Source of the DNA: Dichomitus squalens LYAD-421 SS1
Taxonomy: Eukaryota; Basidiomycota; Agaricomycetes; Polyporales; Polyporaceae
DNA: 64,000 bases
Direction of reading: 5' to 3'
Assembly: GCF_000275845.1 (NCBI RefSeq)
Contig: NW_006766884.1
Coordinates: 671,674 to 735,673 of the forward strand
Shown here: positions 24,092-33,234 of the stretch, piece after piece
Layout of the letters: each line of letters opens with the position of its first letter
How positions within the stretch are numbered: position 1 is the stretch's first letter
The notes under the pieces: generated by a model
The model's database searches: none
What the model was told of the DNA's origin: nothing
What the model saw: the letters and a program-made list of their open reading frames with translations, nothing else
Program-made: the position numbers and the translations under genes

Positions 24092-24410
24092 GGCGGCAGC
24101 AAGGGACTGTGCAAGGAGGACGACAGGCGCCTGCTACAATCGGTTAGTGTCCAGAATTTCTTAAGATTGGCCCGGTGCACAATCTAGGGCGTCACGTGGT
24201 CGGAATTGTCACGCTGGGGCTTCGTTTGGCAGGCGTGAATGATGAAAAAACTATAGGCTCTGCGGTGGGCCCTCTTTTCAAAAAAAGAAGACGAGAGACT
24301 TGTAGCTATACACCATTTGTACACTTCTCTGGTTTTCGAATCACCATTTTCATGCTCTGAACAAAGTAGATAGACGAGCAATGTCTGCGATGCTAGGGGG
24401 CGCTTATGAT

Positions 24411-25375
24411 ATGTCCGAAACCAGTAAAGTCTAGGAAAGGGAAAATAACATACCAGCTGGCAGGGCACCTACGCCCTTGCCTCCGAATATGCCAAAGCGA
24501 ACTCTACGGGATTGTAACTCCATCGAAAATCTTGGACACTATGCCCAGAAGAGGTTTAGGGCCTGTTCGGCAAAGAGTTGGAGTTAGAGTTACCGGCATT
24601 TCATGCCCAAATATAGTAATAATATCTCGGTTTTCAATCTCGAGAAAACTCGAGTTACTCGGGCGAGTGCATGCGTTCGGATGCCTCCCAGTAACTCCGG
24701 GCGGTTATTATCAGCTCAGGTCATAACTTATCTCGAGGCTCTACCCTTTTGGCAGCCTGCTTGATTCTCTCTCTATAGAGTATTGGGATGGCTACCATGA
24801 CCGGCGTAGATTGTGATCAGACATCCGAGACCATCCTACTTGAGGGATTAGGGCAGGCTACTACCAAGGCCCGCCCAGTCAAAACAATGACATTTACTGC
24901 TATAATAGCCTGTCTTCGGCGCTCTATTTGAGCCTGATGGATAGCTTGGTGAATTTAGACAGCTGCTCTTGTGTGGACCATGGTGAAGCAGGGATGAAGC
25001 AGAGCCCATCTGATAAGCCATAGCTATTGGTATACTAGATACATGTACGAGTTCAGGGCGCTTGTCTCCTCCGGACTTCACGGGTACTCCGCCCCTGTAA
25101 CTCTAACTCGCACAGAAATCCTCGGAAATGCCGCCACGTGACAAAATGCCGGTGACTCGTAACTCCAACTCTTTGCCGAACAGGCCCTTAGAGTACCGTC
25201 ACGGCAACCTGCAAGGAGCCGAGGAACCGGAGACAAGGAGAATGTGCTGCCATTGGCATCGGAGGTGCGCTTCCCGGCCCAGCTGGGCATCGCGAAGAAA
25301 TATCGTAGCCACCGCGTCCTTCCAAACGACATTCTTGAGGAGCTCGATCGGGAAGGCATCACTCCGGACAACTAA
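24411..25375 (+). pseudogene. Small spliced ORF interrupted by a MITE insertion
   Basis: From an ATG at 24411 (MSET..) a short exon ends at 24423. A very short intron (33 or 39 nt) leads to an exon that reads PLPPNMPKRTLRDCNSIENL and stops at the MITE boundary at 24558. Directly after the MITE and its target duplicate, from 25191, the same frame resumes. It includes TGDKENVLPLASEVRFPAQL, then GIAKKYRSHRVLPNDILEEL and DREGITPDN, and ends with TAA at 25373-25375. The exact return of frame shows that the insertion split a formerly open frame of about 95 codons. I do not recognise the protein. A second copy of the 3' part, without the MITE visible, lies at 25925-26094. Confidence 0.55.
24559..25187. 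mobile_element. 629-bp MITE with TTA target duplication (Tourist/PIF-Harbinger-like)
   Basis: The termini are near-perfect inverted repeats beginning GGGCCTGTTCGGCAAAGAGT and continuing ..TGGAGTTA; the copies at 24559 and ending at 25187 match over about 28 bp. The insertion is flanked on both sides by TTA (24556-24558 and 25188-25190). A 3-bp TTA duplication with GGGCCTGTT-type ends is typical of PIF/Harbinger MITEs. The interior is AT-rich and non-coding. It sits inside a reading frame. Confidence 0.8.
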
Positions 25376-25697
25376 TGATCCCTACTCCATTATCTTTATT
25401 CGTGTTTATAACTATACTATGTGTGCTCCGCTATTGCTACATATTCCCCTCTACTTGTATACCTGTCCAGTCATGCCATTGACCACTCTCTCCTCTGCGC
25501 GACACTCCCACCTACTTATCGGCTTTAATCAACAAGTTAATATGTTTGGCGCCCTGCTTCACGTGCTTCGTAACGCCGTGACATAGCAGTAGATTGTGCA
25601 CCGGGCCAATCTTAGACGCTCTTAGGAAGACAAACACACGCAAACATCGCTGTATCAGGTTGGGTCACAGCCTTCGGTATCGTTGACCTTTCCCACC
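25206..25697. repeat. Copy 1 of an exact 492-bp direct repeat flanking an assembly gap
   Basis: Bases 25206-25697 recur at 25925-26416 with a constant offset of 719 and no difference that I could find. The repeat covers the 3' part of the interrupted ORF, the right terminal inverted repeat and 83 bp beyond it. It is therefore not a second transposition event but a duplicated locus or a duplicated assembly segment. Confidence 0.9.
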
Positions 25698-25924
25698 NNN
25701 NNNNNNNNNNNNNNNNNNNNNNNNNNNNNNNNNNNNNNNNNNNNNNNNNNNNNNNNNNNNNNNNNNNNNNNNNNNNNNNNNNNNNNNNNNNNNNNNNNNN
25801 NNNNNNNNNNNNNNNNNNNNNNNNNNNNNNNNNNNNNNNNNNNNNNNNNNNNNNNNNNNNNNNNNNNNNNNNNNNNNNNNNNNNNNNNNNNNNNNNNNNN
25901 NNNNNNNNNNNNNNNNNNNNNNNN
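25698..25924. other. Assembly gap (227 N)
   Basis: A run of 227 undetermined bases between the two repeat copies. Its true length and content are unknown. If the second copy is complete, the gap would hold the 5' part of a second, possibly MITE-free, copy of the small ORF. Confidence 0.99.
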
Positions 25925-26416
25925 AACCTGCAAGGAGCCGAGGAACCGGAGACAAGGAGAATGTGCTGCCATTGGCATCGGAGGTGCGCTTCCCGGCCCA
26001 GCTGGGCATCGCGAAGAAATATCGTAGCCACCGCGTCCTTCCAAACGACATTCTTGAGGAGCTCGATCGGGAAGGCATCACTCCGGACAACTAATGATCC
26101 CTACTCCATTATCTTTATTCGTGTTTATAACTATACTATGTGTGCTCCGCTATTGCTACATATTCCCCTCTACTTGTATACCTGTCCAGTCATGCCATTG
26201 ACCACTCTCTCCTCTGCGCGACACTCCCACCTACTTATCGGCTTTAATCAACAAGTTAATATGTTTGGCGCCCTGCTTCACGTGCTTCGTAACGCCGTGA
26301 CATAGCAGTAGATTGTGCACCGGGCCAATCTTAGACGCTCTTAGGAAGACAAACACACGCAAACATCGCTGTATCAGGTTGGGTCACAGCCTTCGGTATC
26401 GTTGACCTTTCCCACC
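25925..26416. repeat. Copy 2 of the 492-bp direct repeat, 3' fragment of the small ORF
   Basis: Identical to 25206-25697. The frame resumes here and ends with TAA at 26092-26094. The right terminal inverted repeat is at 26309-26333. After 26416 the sequence is unique, so this copy connects to the true right flank. Confidence 0.9.
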
Positions 26417-27288
26417 TCCTCCGCGACGTTGTCTCGCACGCGTTGCGTCGCCGAAGCTCATGTCATCGTTGTCCCCTACTGTTCTCGTGTGCTATCAACC
26501 ACCTCAAGCTCTTCAAGCTCAAGCGGCCTCAAATTAAGCCAGAACATCGACTCCTGTCCAGCTGCAGCGTGACAAGACTTCGTCGTGACCCAACCTCATG
26601 AACTCTAGTCCCCAAGCGTTGGCCAATGTCAAGCCTGAGTTCCTCAAAGTGACGTCAACGTAGAGCAGTGTGAACTAGAAGACACAAGCGCTGTGCAAGA
26701 GCGGCAAGATTGTGGGCAGGAAGATCGAAGAGCTCAATCTCGTCGGAGGCAATCCTGTGTGAGCAGACGTCATCACCGTGTGTCTTCTGAGTGTGTATAT
26801 TCCATAGCCCAACAATACGAAGACTGGCGGAATGCAAACAAGCGCTGCGAAGTTACGCCCCGTCGAAGCACGCAATACAATCCCAAGAAGTAGTCGTATT
26901 GTATCAAAGCATGCACGACAACAGCGACAACGACAAGATCTACGACTGAGCAAGCAAGACGACGTATAGATACATTTGGATCAATTAACTGGTTGTATAT
27001 AAGGAATTATATGGCTGACGGTGACAAGATGTGAGCAGAGTGCACAAGACATGGAGAACGTAGCGGACGAGCAAGATTCAGTGGTCAGCACCAAGTTTCG
27101 CCGCAGAACGCCGGCTTTTGCCCAAACGAGCCGCTGTAACTGCGAGAGCAAGATCCTGCAATCATCAAAAGAGGGGCGTCATGAGTGGACAGCGAAGGCA
27201 AGACTTTAAGCGCGACGCACGATGATCAGGGACGTCAAGCTACGACGTTTCTTAACGTGCGGCTCTTCGACTCGATTCATGACGACGT
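26417..27288. other. Gene-poor stretch without supported gene
   Basis: Only short frames occur. The most protein-like is a forward spliced pair. It starts with an ATG near 26598 (MNSSPQALANVKPEFLK) and joins, over a 31-nt GTGACG..CTAG interval, to KTQALCKSGKIVGRKIEELN with a TGA near 26759. The intron is shorter than others here and no family is recognised, so no gene is called. Confidence 0.4.
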
Positions 27289-27682
27289 CTAAATAGAGCG
27301 CTGCGCCTTCACTTTCGTTCTCTTGTTTCTCTTGCTCCTCTTGCTCAGGCTATGACAGTCGGCATGTGAACGCGACGAGAAAACGAGCAAGCGAAATACG
27401 TACAACACGGCTCTCTTCGCAAGCACTCGCAACTGGCTCCGCGACCGACCGATAGTCCACTTTGCGCTTCGGCACACAGCAACCTGAATACCAGCTCTCA
27501 CGACGCGTCTTCACGGAAGCACTCACCATCAGCGGGTCCACGGTTCTTCGGCGTGCTTGTGGGTAGGGGTGGAAGCGAAAGAACACGGATTCACGGTAGC
27601 TGGGGAGTCGGAGGGTATCTTTCTGGAGCTCTTGGGACATGAGGGTGAAGGAGGGGAAGCAATGGTCGAGTCTTCGCTGCAT
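27289..27682 (-). CDS. Small basic hypothetical protein, possibly mitochondrial
   Basis: Three exons (27527-27682, 27404-27483, 27289-27349) total 297 nt and keep phase, giving 98 aa from MQRRLDHCFPSFTLMSQELQ to a Lys/Arg-rich tail ending KVKAQRSI. Both introns (43 and 54 nt) have good donors (GTGAGT, GTACGT) and acceptors. The core FFRFHPYPQARRR and ICRSAKWTIGRS-like segment (VAVCRSAKWTIGRSRSQLRV) looks like folded protein. In frame upstream of this ATG the sequence reads PRSFSTSRLALSP, a pattern seen in fungal mitochondrial presequences, but no upstream ATG keeps the frame. The true start may therefore lie on a missed exon. I do not recognise the family. Confidence 0.5.
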
Positions 27683-30384
27683 TGCCAGCGCCAGGCGCGA
27701 ATTAGTTAATTTAGGTGATAGAGCGAGGCGGGAAGTAGAGAACGAACGAGGTTGTGGGGGAAGAAGGGGGCCGGGGAGGGGGAAAGTGGGGAAGCGAGAA
27801 GAGGGGCTCCGGGGAACGGGCACACATTATAAGGCCAAATCGTGGGCAAGGCGGCGACTTGCGTAAGAGGAAAGCGCATCAGCCACGGAAAGCAGACTGC
27901 TCGCCTGTTTCCGAGGCAGGCAGACATTAGGGCGCTGTCTGAGACGAGCTCCCCGAACGCCCTTCTACCCGGACCCACTCAATTGGTTCTTGGTGTCCCC
28001 CGTCCGTCTCCCGCCGCCTTCGCATTGACCGACGTGACAGGAATGTCTCTGTCGGACTTGACCAAGGCAAGCGCAAGGCTCCTGTAATGTACGCTCAAGC
28101 TGCCGCGCCAGGCCATCGGAAGAGGTCTTCGCGGCTCTACGACAGCCAACTGCGGCGCGACGACCTGCAATGGCGATCTTCAGCATCTCGACGCCTCTGC
28201 CGATTGCCGACCGTCAGGCTGCTCGCACAACACTGACAGGGAGTGGATTACCCTACGACTTTCAAGCAGCGAGTCTCTCTCATCTGTGTCCGATAGAAGC
28301 GTCCTAACGAGTATCACGGACGAGGCGGGGTATATGATCATGCAGGGCGGACTCGAAGGTGAGTAACCCCGTTAGTAGGATTCAGATCGCGCCCTTCGGG
28401 AATAACCAGTCCATACACCGGTCATCCCCTTCAAAAAATGTATAATCCACCTTCCCCCGTCCCCTGCATTCAACGCCCTTGGACTTCAACGGCTACGAGT
28501 GGGAGCGTGACCTGATGTCACATCGTGTCACACCCAAGTGCCGTCTTCGAAGCGAATAAGGTAAGTTCTCTAGTTCGTCAGAAAGAGGTGTACTGGGTAT
28601 TCTGATGCATAAGTCATCTGTGAACAGCGGAGGGAGGGTGAGGAGGATCGATGCCTAAACAGGTTATGCGATCCCCTGCACAATCCGTCCGACTTGTTCA
28701 GTCTGGCTATCTAGTCCCCAAGAGGACCAGCGAACCACATCGAACGAATGTAATGAAAACCATTGCACCATCCCAAATACTCGTGCCATGAGCAGAGGAG
28801 ATCACTCACCAAATTCTCCTTCTCGAGGCGAGAAGAGTCGACGGCAGACGGGCCTCCAGGAAGACCGCCTGCGCCATGGGGCTAGCTGTCACCTAACACA
28901 CCCCGTGCAGCGTTTGTCCGACTGGGACGGACACAGAGGCAAGGCTCTGTGCCTCGAGCCGACCAATTCGCCCCGAGCCCCACACGGCAGATGAGGCGGT
29001 CGCGACTGACGAGTCGAGGAGCACACCGAGAGCACATACTCTCAGGAGGTTGTAACTCGTTCAATGTCTCCCCGCGTCGCCTTTCGGGGACTATTGCCAC
29101 ACTGGAAGTCCGGGTGGGAGAGAGTAGCCCGAGGAGGCCAATCCAACGAAGACTTCCCAGCCAACCGCAACTTGACGCACCTTGCGACTGACGGTCGGCG
29201 CGAAGACAAAGTGTGCGAGGGTCGGGTACAAAGTACACCGTTGGAAATGGCCATGGATCTCCTGCAGGAGTGAGCGAGGACGACGGCCAGGAAAGTGACC
29301 GGACGCGTCCAAAGGCAAGCAGGAGAATTAGCGTGTAAAGCAAGTCCCATCAGAAAGCCGAAGGTTCTGCGCAGAGCTCGCAGACCAGCCGCGGAATCAA
29401 GCAAACGGCTCAGACACATGCAGAAGGGAGTAGCGCAGACTGTCGAGGTAAGTACGTCGGGGGGCGCGGTCGTCAGGGGCGTTCAGCCGGCCAAGATATT
29501 AGTCCATCAGAAAGGCGAGCTTCGTAAGTGAGTGGTCCTCCGCCGCCGCCGCATTGTCGAGAATGCTGACGGGTCGTAGTAGTAGAGGGTGTCGGCCACC
29601 AGCAGACGACGCGATCGCCAGAGACATCACCCCCAAACTGCGGGCACGGCGGAGCAGTAGGCGCACGATATCGAATGCTGATCGAATGCCCAAGCGCGGC
29701 AACTCCGATCGCGCGAGGCTCCGCGAACATCGTCCTGCCCGCCACGCGCGCCGTGGGTTCGAGCCACGACGAAGACAGTCCGCGCTGCCTTGCCTTCGCC
29801 CTCGTGCACGGAGGATCGCCTCTGACATTCCCGCCAAGATAACCTACATGCATGGCACATTGCAGCCTTCGCGACTCGCGATCTAGACCGAAGACTCCTA
29901 TTCCCGACTGTCCGTTTGTTTCAGGTGTACCCATCTTGGGACTCAAGCTCTTGTGCCACAGCGTCGGGGTACATGCACAGATAGCTATCCATATCCTCCC
30001 TCAATCGTACTGCAGCTGCCAAATGATGCCCATCTTGCCCCTGGCATGAAGATTGGCAAGTGTATTCGACGATCGCGCAACGTGATCTCAACGTTCGTCC
30101 GGCTCTCCGACATGTGGATGGCAAGCCTCGGTACTATTCTCAAAACAACCACATCTTGCGCCTGACGGCCGCATTACGTGTTCAAAGGAAACTCAATGAA
30201 CCCAGAAGGAACTCCAGCACACCCGAAGACTACCGCACAGGTGACCTTGGGCGACAACCAAAAGAGAACATCCTGCTCAGAACGGCGTGTTTCACGGTGC
30301 TTCCTTTTGAGTGAGATGAAAGCTTGTATATACGGATACTATAACAAATATACTACTCGCATGATACATACGATCCACGTTGCT
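27683..30384. other. 2.7-kb region with no supported gene
   Basis: Frames here are short, overlap on both strands and lack family signatures. A forward frame ending near 28361 (WITLRLSSSESLSSVSDRSV..GGLEG) stops at a GTGAGT donor and could be an exon, but no partner exon was found. The 28.8-29.9 kb part is GC-rich with Arg/Ser/Pro-rich spurious frames. Possible gene remnants or repeats cannot be excluded. Confidence 0.4.
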
Positions 30385-32315
30385 CTATGCGCCGCAAAGC
30401 TCGTCCACTACCATCCCGGCACGGACGCCGAGGATACTGAGCAAAGATTCGCTCAGACCGTGCGTGGACTGCGTGCAGCCCTGCAAGTAGATTCGCGGCC
30501 CATCGGGATTCTTGTCCGAGAGCAGACGGTACGTCCGCGAGATACGGACTTTCGAAGGACGCGTCTCCCCGCCGAGCTTGCTATGCTCCGACTGAGGGGT
30601 GTCAGGAGTCGGGGGCGTGGAGGAGCCGTCGCTGGCAGAAGACACCGCCATGCGGGACGTGATTTCGGGAAGATCGGTGAAGAGAGGCGGGAAGGACTGA
30701 GGGAGCGTCTCCGCCTCCGTGACGAGCTGCACCGCGGACGACTTGATACCGAAGCCCTCGGCGAGATTCGACGACGCGAGGAGCCGCATCCACGCGTCCC
30801 GGTCGTACCCCGTCCCGCAGAACACGGCGTCGTACGTCTTATGCGTGACGGCGCGGTTGAGCACGCCGTGCATGGTCAGGCGGACCGCTTCCCCGTGTCC
30901 GGGAGCGTCACGAGAGGGAGGGACGGTGTCTGCGGAGAAGATGGAGGTGTAAGGGTGGAGCGTGATGCGCGTCCGGTTCGTCTCCTCGTCCTGACCGGTC
31001 CGCGCTTTGATGCCATCGAGCACCCGTTGGTGGTACAAGACTTCGTACAACTGCTCAGCGGCGGGGTGAGTCTCTGACACATCGCGAACGAATGAACGAC
31101 TTACGGCGTCGATGGTTCGGATGTTGACGACGCTATAGTTCGTGGCACTGTACTCATGCAGTAACTGCTGGCGATCTCTCTGGGTAGGGAGGCCAAACAT
31201 TAGGTCGGTAGCTACTCGGTAAATCAGAGTTCAATCCGTCTAGGAGCCAAATATAGCACTCACATGACGGATCAAATATCTCGTTGGAGAAAGGGCTATC
31301 ATCGCTGGGCTTCAGCGAGCCCTTCCGAAAGATCATGTCCAGCTCATGCTTCCTTCCGCCCGAAATAGGCACCGCGTTGAGACGACTGTGTAGATCGAGA
31401 ATAATCTCAGTTGACGACTGACCGGCACCGATTACAGCGATGCGCAGTGGCTCAGAAGTGCGGGGTAGGGTGGAGAAGAAACCGTCTGCAGAGGAAATGT
31501 ATGAAGATGTGTGAACAATCCGAGGATGCGGCCACAGGACGGACAAGGCTGGCGGGAGCTTCGGCGATCCACCTGGAGAGAGAATAATACTTCCTAAGGT
31601 GGGCTAGTTAGATAGCGGCCTTGATGCGGAGTATGCTCTATCGATAGGAAAGACGTACTGGCCCGTCTGGTAAGTTCCCCCCCTGTTTCCACGTTGCAAC
31701 TGCGGACTTCTACCGTGCCGTCCGAGCAGCGAGCGATGCCGACAACTTCTTCACCATACCGCACTTGGATGCCGCGAGTCTGGACATACTCGGCCGCCCA
31801 AGTCAGGTAGTCGGCGAATTCCTTGCGAGTCGGTGTGAAGCTACCCCGGTTGATGAAGCTGAGTAGCCTATCCTGGGAATGAAGGTAGGCGAGAAATGTT
31901 ATGGGCGACTGGGGTGAGCGGAGCGTCGCAAGATCCTTGAGGAAACTTAATTTGGTAGCGGGAGATTAGCCACCGACTTCCGACTCGCGCAATCGCAATC
32001 TACAGACCTGATCTGCATCCGGGAGTTAGGGAGCAGCATACCGGGATGCCATCGGAATTCTCGCTGCTTCTCAATAAATAGAACCTGCTGAAGAGGCGCA
32101 TGGCTCTAGTCACAAGGACATCGAACAGTGAACGATAGCGTCCCGATACGTTGTGAGCAGGCGCTGAGGAGGCAAAGCGTCTGGAGGCGGCTCACCGTTG
32201 CAAAACCAGGATCTGCCCACTTTTCGACGATAGCACCAGCTATGGCGAGGTTAGCGGGACCGAATCCCAGGCCGATCACGTCGTACGTGGTGGCGGAGGC
32301 TGTTGAAGAGGACAT
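30385..32315 (-). CDS. L-ornithine N5-monooxygenase (siderophore biosynthesis)
   Basis: The flavin-dependent enzyme hydroxylates the side-chain amine of ornithine, the first step of hydroxamate siderophores. The FAD motif is YDVIGLGFGPANLAIAGAIV near the N terminus. The next exon gives LFIEKQREFRWHPGMLLPNS, then FLKDLATLRSPQSPITFLAY and SFINRGSFTPTRKEFADYLT. The NADPH motif is IAVIGAGQSSTEIILDLHSR. The C-terminal FCGTGYDRDAW and CTQSTHGLSESLLSILGVRA complete the SidA/OMO signature. Starts at 32315 or 32318 (MMSSSTASATT) are closest to the FAD motif; in-frame ATGs at 32387 and 32396 would add about 25 residues. At least seven exons are needed; introns with GTGAGC, GTCTGT and GTACGT donors were traced between 32200 and 31570. 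The gene is divergent from the NRPS gene, so the pair forms one locus. Confidence 0.92.
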
Positions 32316-32730
32316 CATAGAAGACCGGATCCAAGATGCGAATATAGTTGGTGGGGATGGGGAAGGCAGTTTAGTCGGTGGGTTCATCGCGTGCATTGCC
32401 GTCGAACCTTTTAAAGAGAGGCCGGAAAAGGAGAGAGGCACGCGTGCGTTCTTCCCGCGGCTGACACAACCATGTTGCTTTCCTGCCCGCTGGCGTGACG
32501 ATTGCAGGTAGCCCGGTAGTGGAGTCCGACCGAGCACGTCCTAGAAGTTCGGTTGGTTAAACCGATAAATCGTGGGAGGACGAGATGATCTGTAGGACGC
32601 GGCATGCCTAGAGAGAGTCTCTACGGCGACTGAGGGCTGTCTGGGCAAGAAGGGTCTTCTGTGGTCGGGGTAGTGGAAGGCCTGAGGGGACCCAAAAGAT
32701 CGGGAGGGGACCGCAAGTCCCGCTTGGCGT

Positions 32731-32739
32731 ATCAGATAA
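32731..32739 (+). promoter_or_regulatory. Iron-responsive GATA factor site (ATCAGATAA)
   Basis: ATCAGATAA matches ATCWGATAA, the extended site bound by the fungal iron regulators Urbs1/SREA/Fep1, which repress siderophore genes when iron is replete. It lies about 415 bp upstream of the monooxygenase start and about 500 bp upstream of the NRPS start. A second core site, CTTATC (GATAAG on the minus strand), is at 32761-32766. Function is inferred from motif plus position. Confidence 0.65.
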
Positions 32740-32761
32740 GATCACCTACCCACGGCCAAGC

Positions 32762-32974
32762 TTATCGCCGGCGCCTTCCAGTAGTCAACACAATCTGATT
32801 AGATATGAGCAGCTCTTGGCTCTCTCTCGTTTCGTCGTCATCCCCCTCGTCGACCTGCATGGGCTCCTCGACGTCTCGGTACCGCTGGGCTCGGGTATAC
32901 ACTTCGTCAGACTTTCTGTGCCTTTTAGAATAATATAGGCTCGGCACTTCCGCTCACCATTCCCAATGTGCCAT
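32762..32974 (-). CDS. Candidate small protein (57 aa) between the siderophore genes
   Basis: ATG at 32974; exon 1 is 32958-32974 and exon 2 is 32762-32921, joined over a 36-nt interval with a GTGAGC donor and a TAAAAG acceptor. The product begins MAHWEWHRKSDEVYTRAQRY, has a run of Asp/Glu (DEGDDDETRESQ) and ends in basic residues. Clean phase and composition make it plausible. The intron is short, no family is recognised and the GATAAG core overlaps the stop, so it may be chance. Confidence 0.28.
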
Positions 32975-33234
32975 ATGGCGAGGCGCAGCGTGCAGGTTTG
33001 GTCAAGGCTGGCATACATCGCTTAAGCGGTCAAGTTCTTCCGTCGAACCATCCGCCATCTGGAGCTCTATTATTTGAACTCTCGTAAGCTTTCTTCTACT
33101 GCTCCGTCGGTGTCCGTCGCGTGAAGAGTTCGCCCGCCCTGCGAGGAGAGTGCTATTAACGGGCTACGCCTTGTCACACGTCTTCCCGGACCGATTGCTG
33201 AACCGTCCCGCTCTCCAACTCAGCACTGCCCTCG

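Larger units (their letters stand above)
24161..25614. mobile_element. Inverted-repeat-bounded segment, possible non-autonomous TA-inserting transposon
   Basis: A perfect 25-bp inverted repeat marks the ends: 24161-24185 (TAAGATTGGCCC.., ending ..CAATCTA) and its reverse complement at 25590-25614. If the outer TA is a target duplication, the terminal repeats are 23 bp, as in Tc1/mariner-type insertions. No transposase frame is present. The interior carries one small spliced ORF (24411-25375) and a nested MITE (24559-25187). Without the MITE the segment would be about 0.8 kb. It abuts the RLP24 promoter. The class assignment is inferred from the ends alone. Confidence 0.55.
32316..33234. promoter_or_regulatory. 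Shared intergenic region of the siderophore gene pair
   Basis: The 919 bp between the divergent monooxygenase and NRPS start codons would carry both promoters. It includes an ATCAGATAA GATA-factor site, a nearby inverted GATAAG and a candidate 57-codon spliced ORF on the minus strand. The NRPS side is pyrimidine-rich before the start codon. Confidence 0.6.

Noticed and set aside
25612..26090. Long frames on both strands running through the N gap
   Set aside because: They are translations across undetermined bases and carry no information.
26598..26761. Short spliced frame MNSSPQALANVKPEFLK + KTQALCKSGKIVGRKIEELN
   Set aside because: Phase fits, but the 31-nt intron is shorter than any confident intron here and the 44-aa product matches no family known to me.
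28135..28361. Possible exon ending ..SVSDRSV..GGLEG at a GTGAGT donor
   Set aside because: The donor is good, but no compatible upstream start or downstream exon could be joined, so it stays an orphan fragment.
28882..29343. 153-codon reverse-strand frame
   Set aside because: The Arg/Ser/Cys/Trp-rich composition is typical of a GC-rich chance frame. Overlapping frames occur on both strands, with no family motif or splice context.
29752..29769. CGTGG-GTTCGAG-CCACG, a tRNA T-arm look-alike
   Set aside because: The five-bp stem and loop are convincing, but no matching acceptor stem, D arm or A box was found on either strand at tRNA distance.
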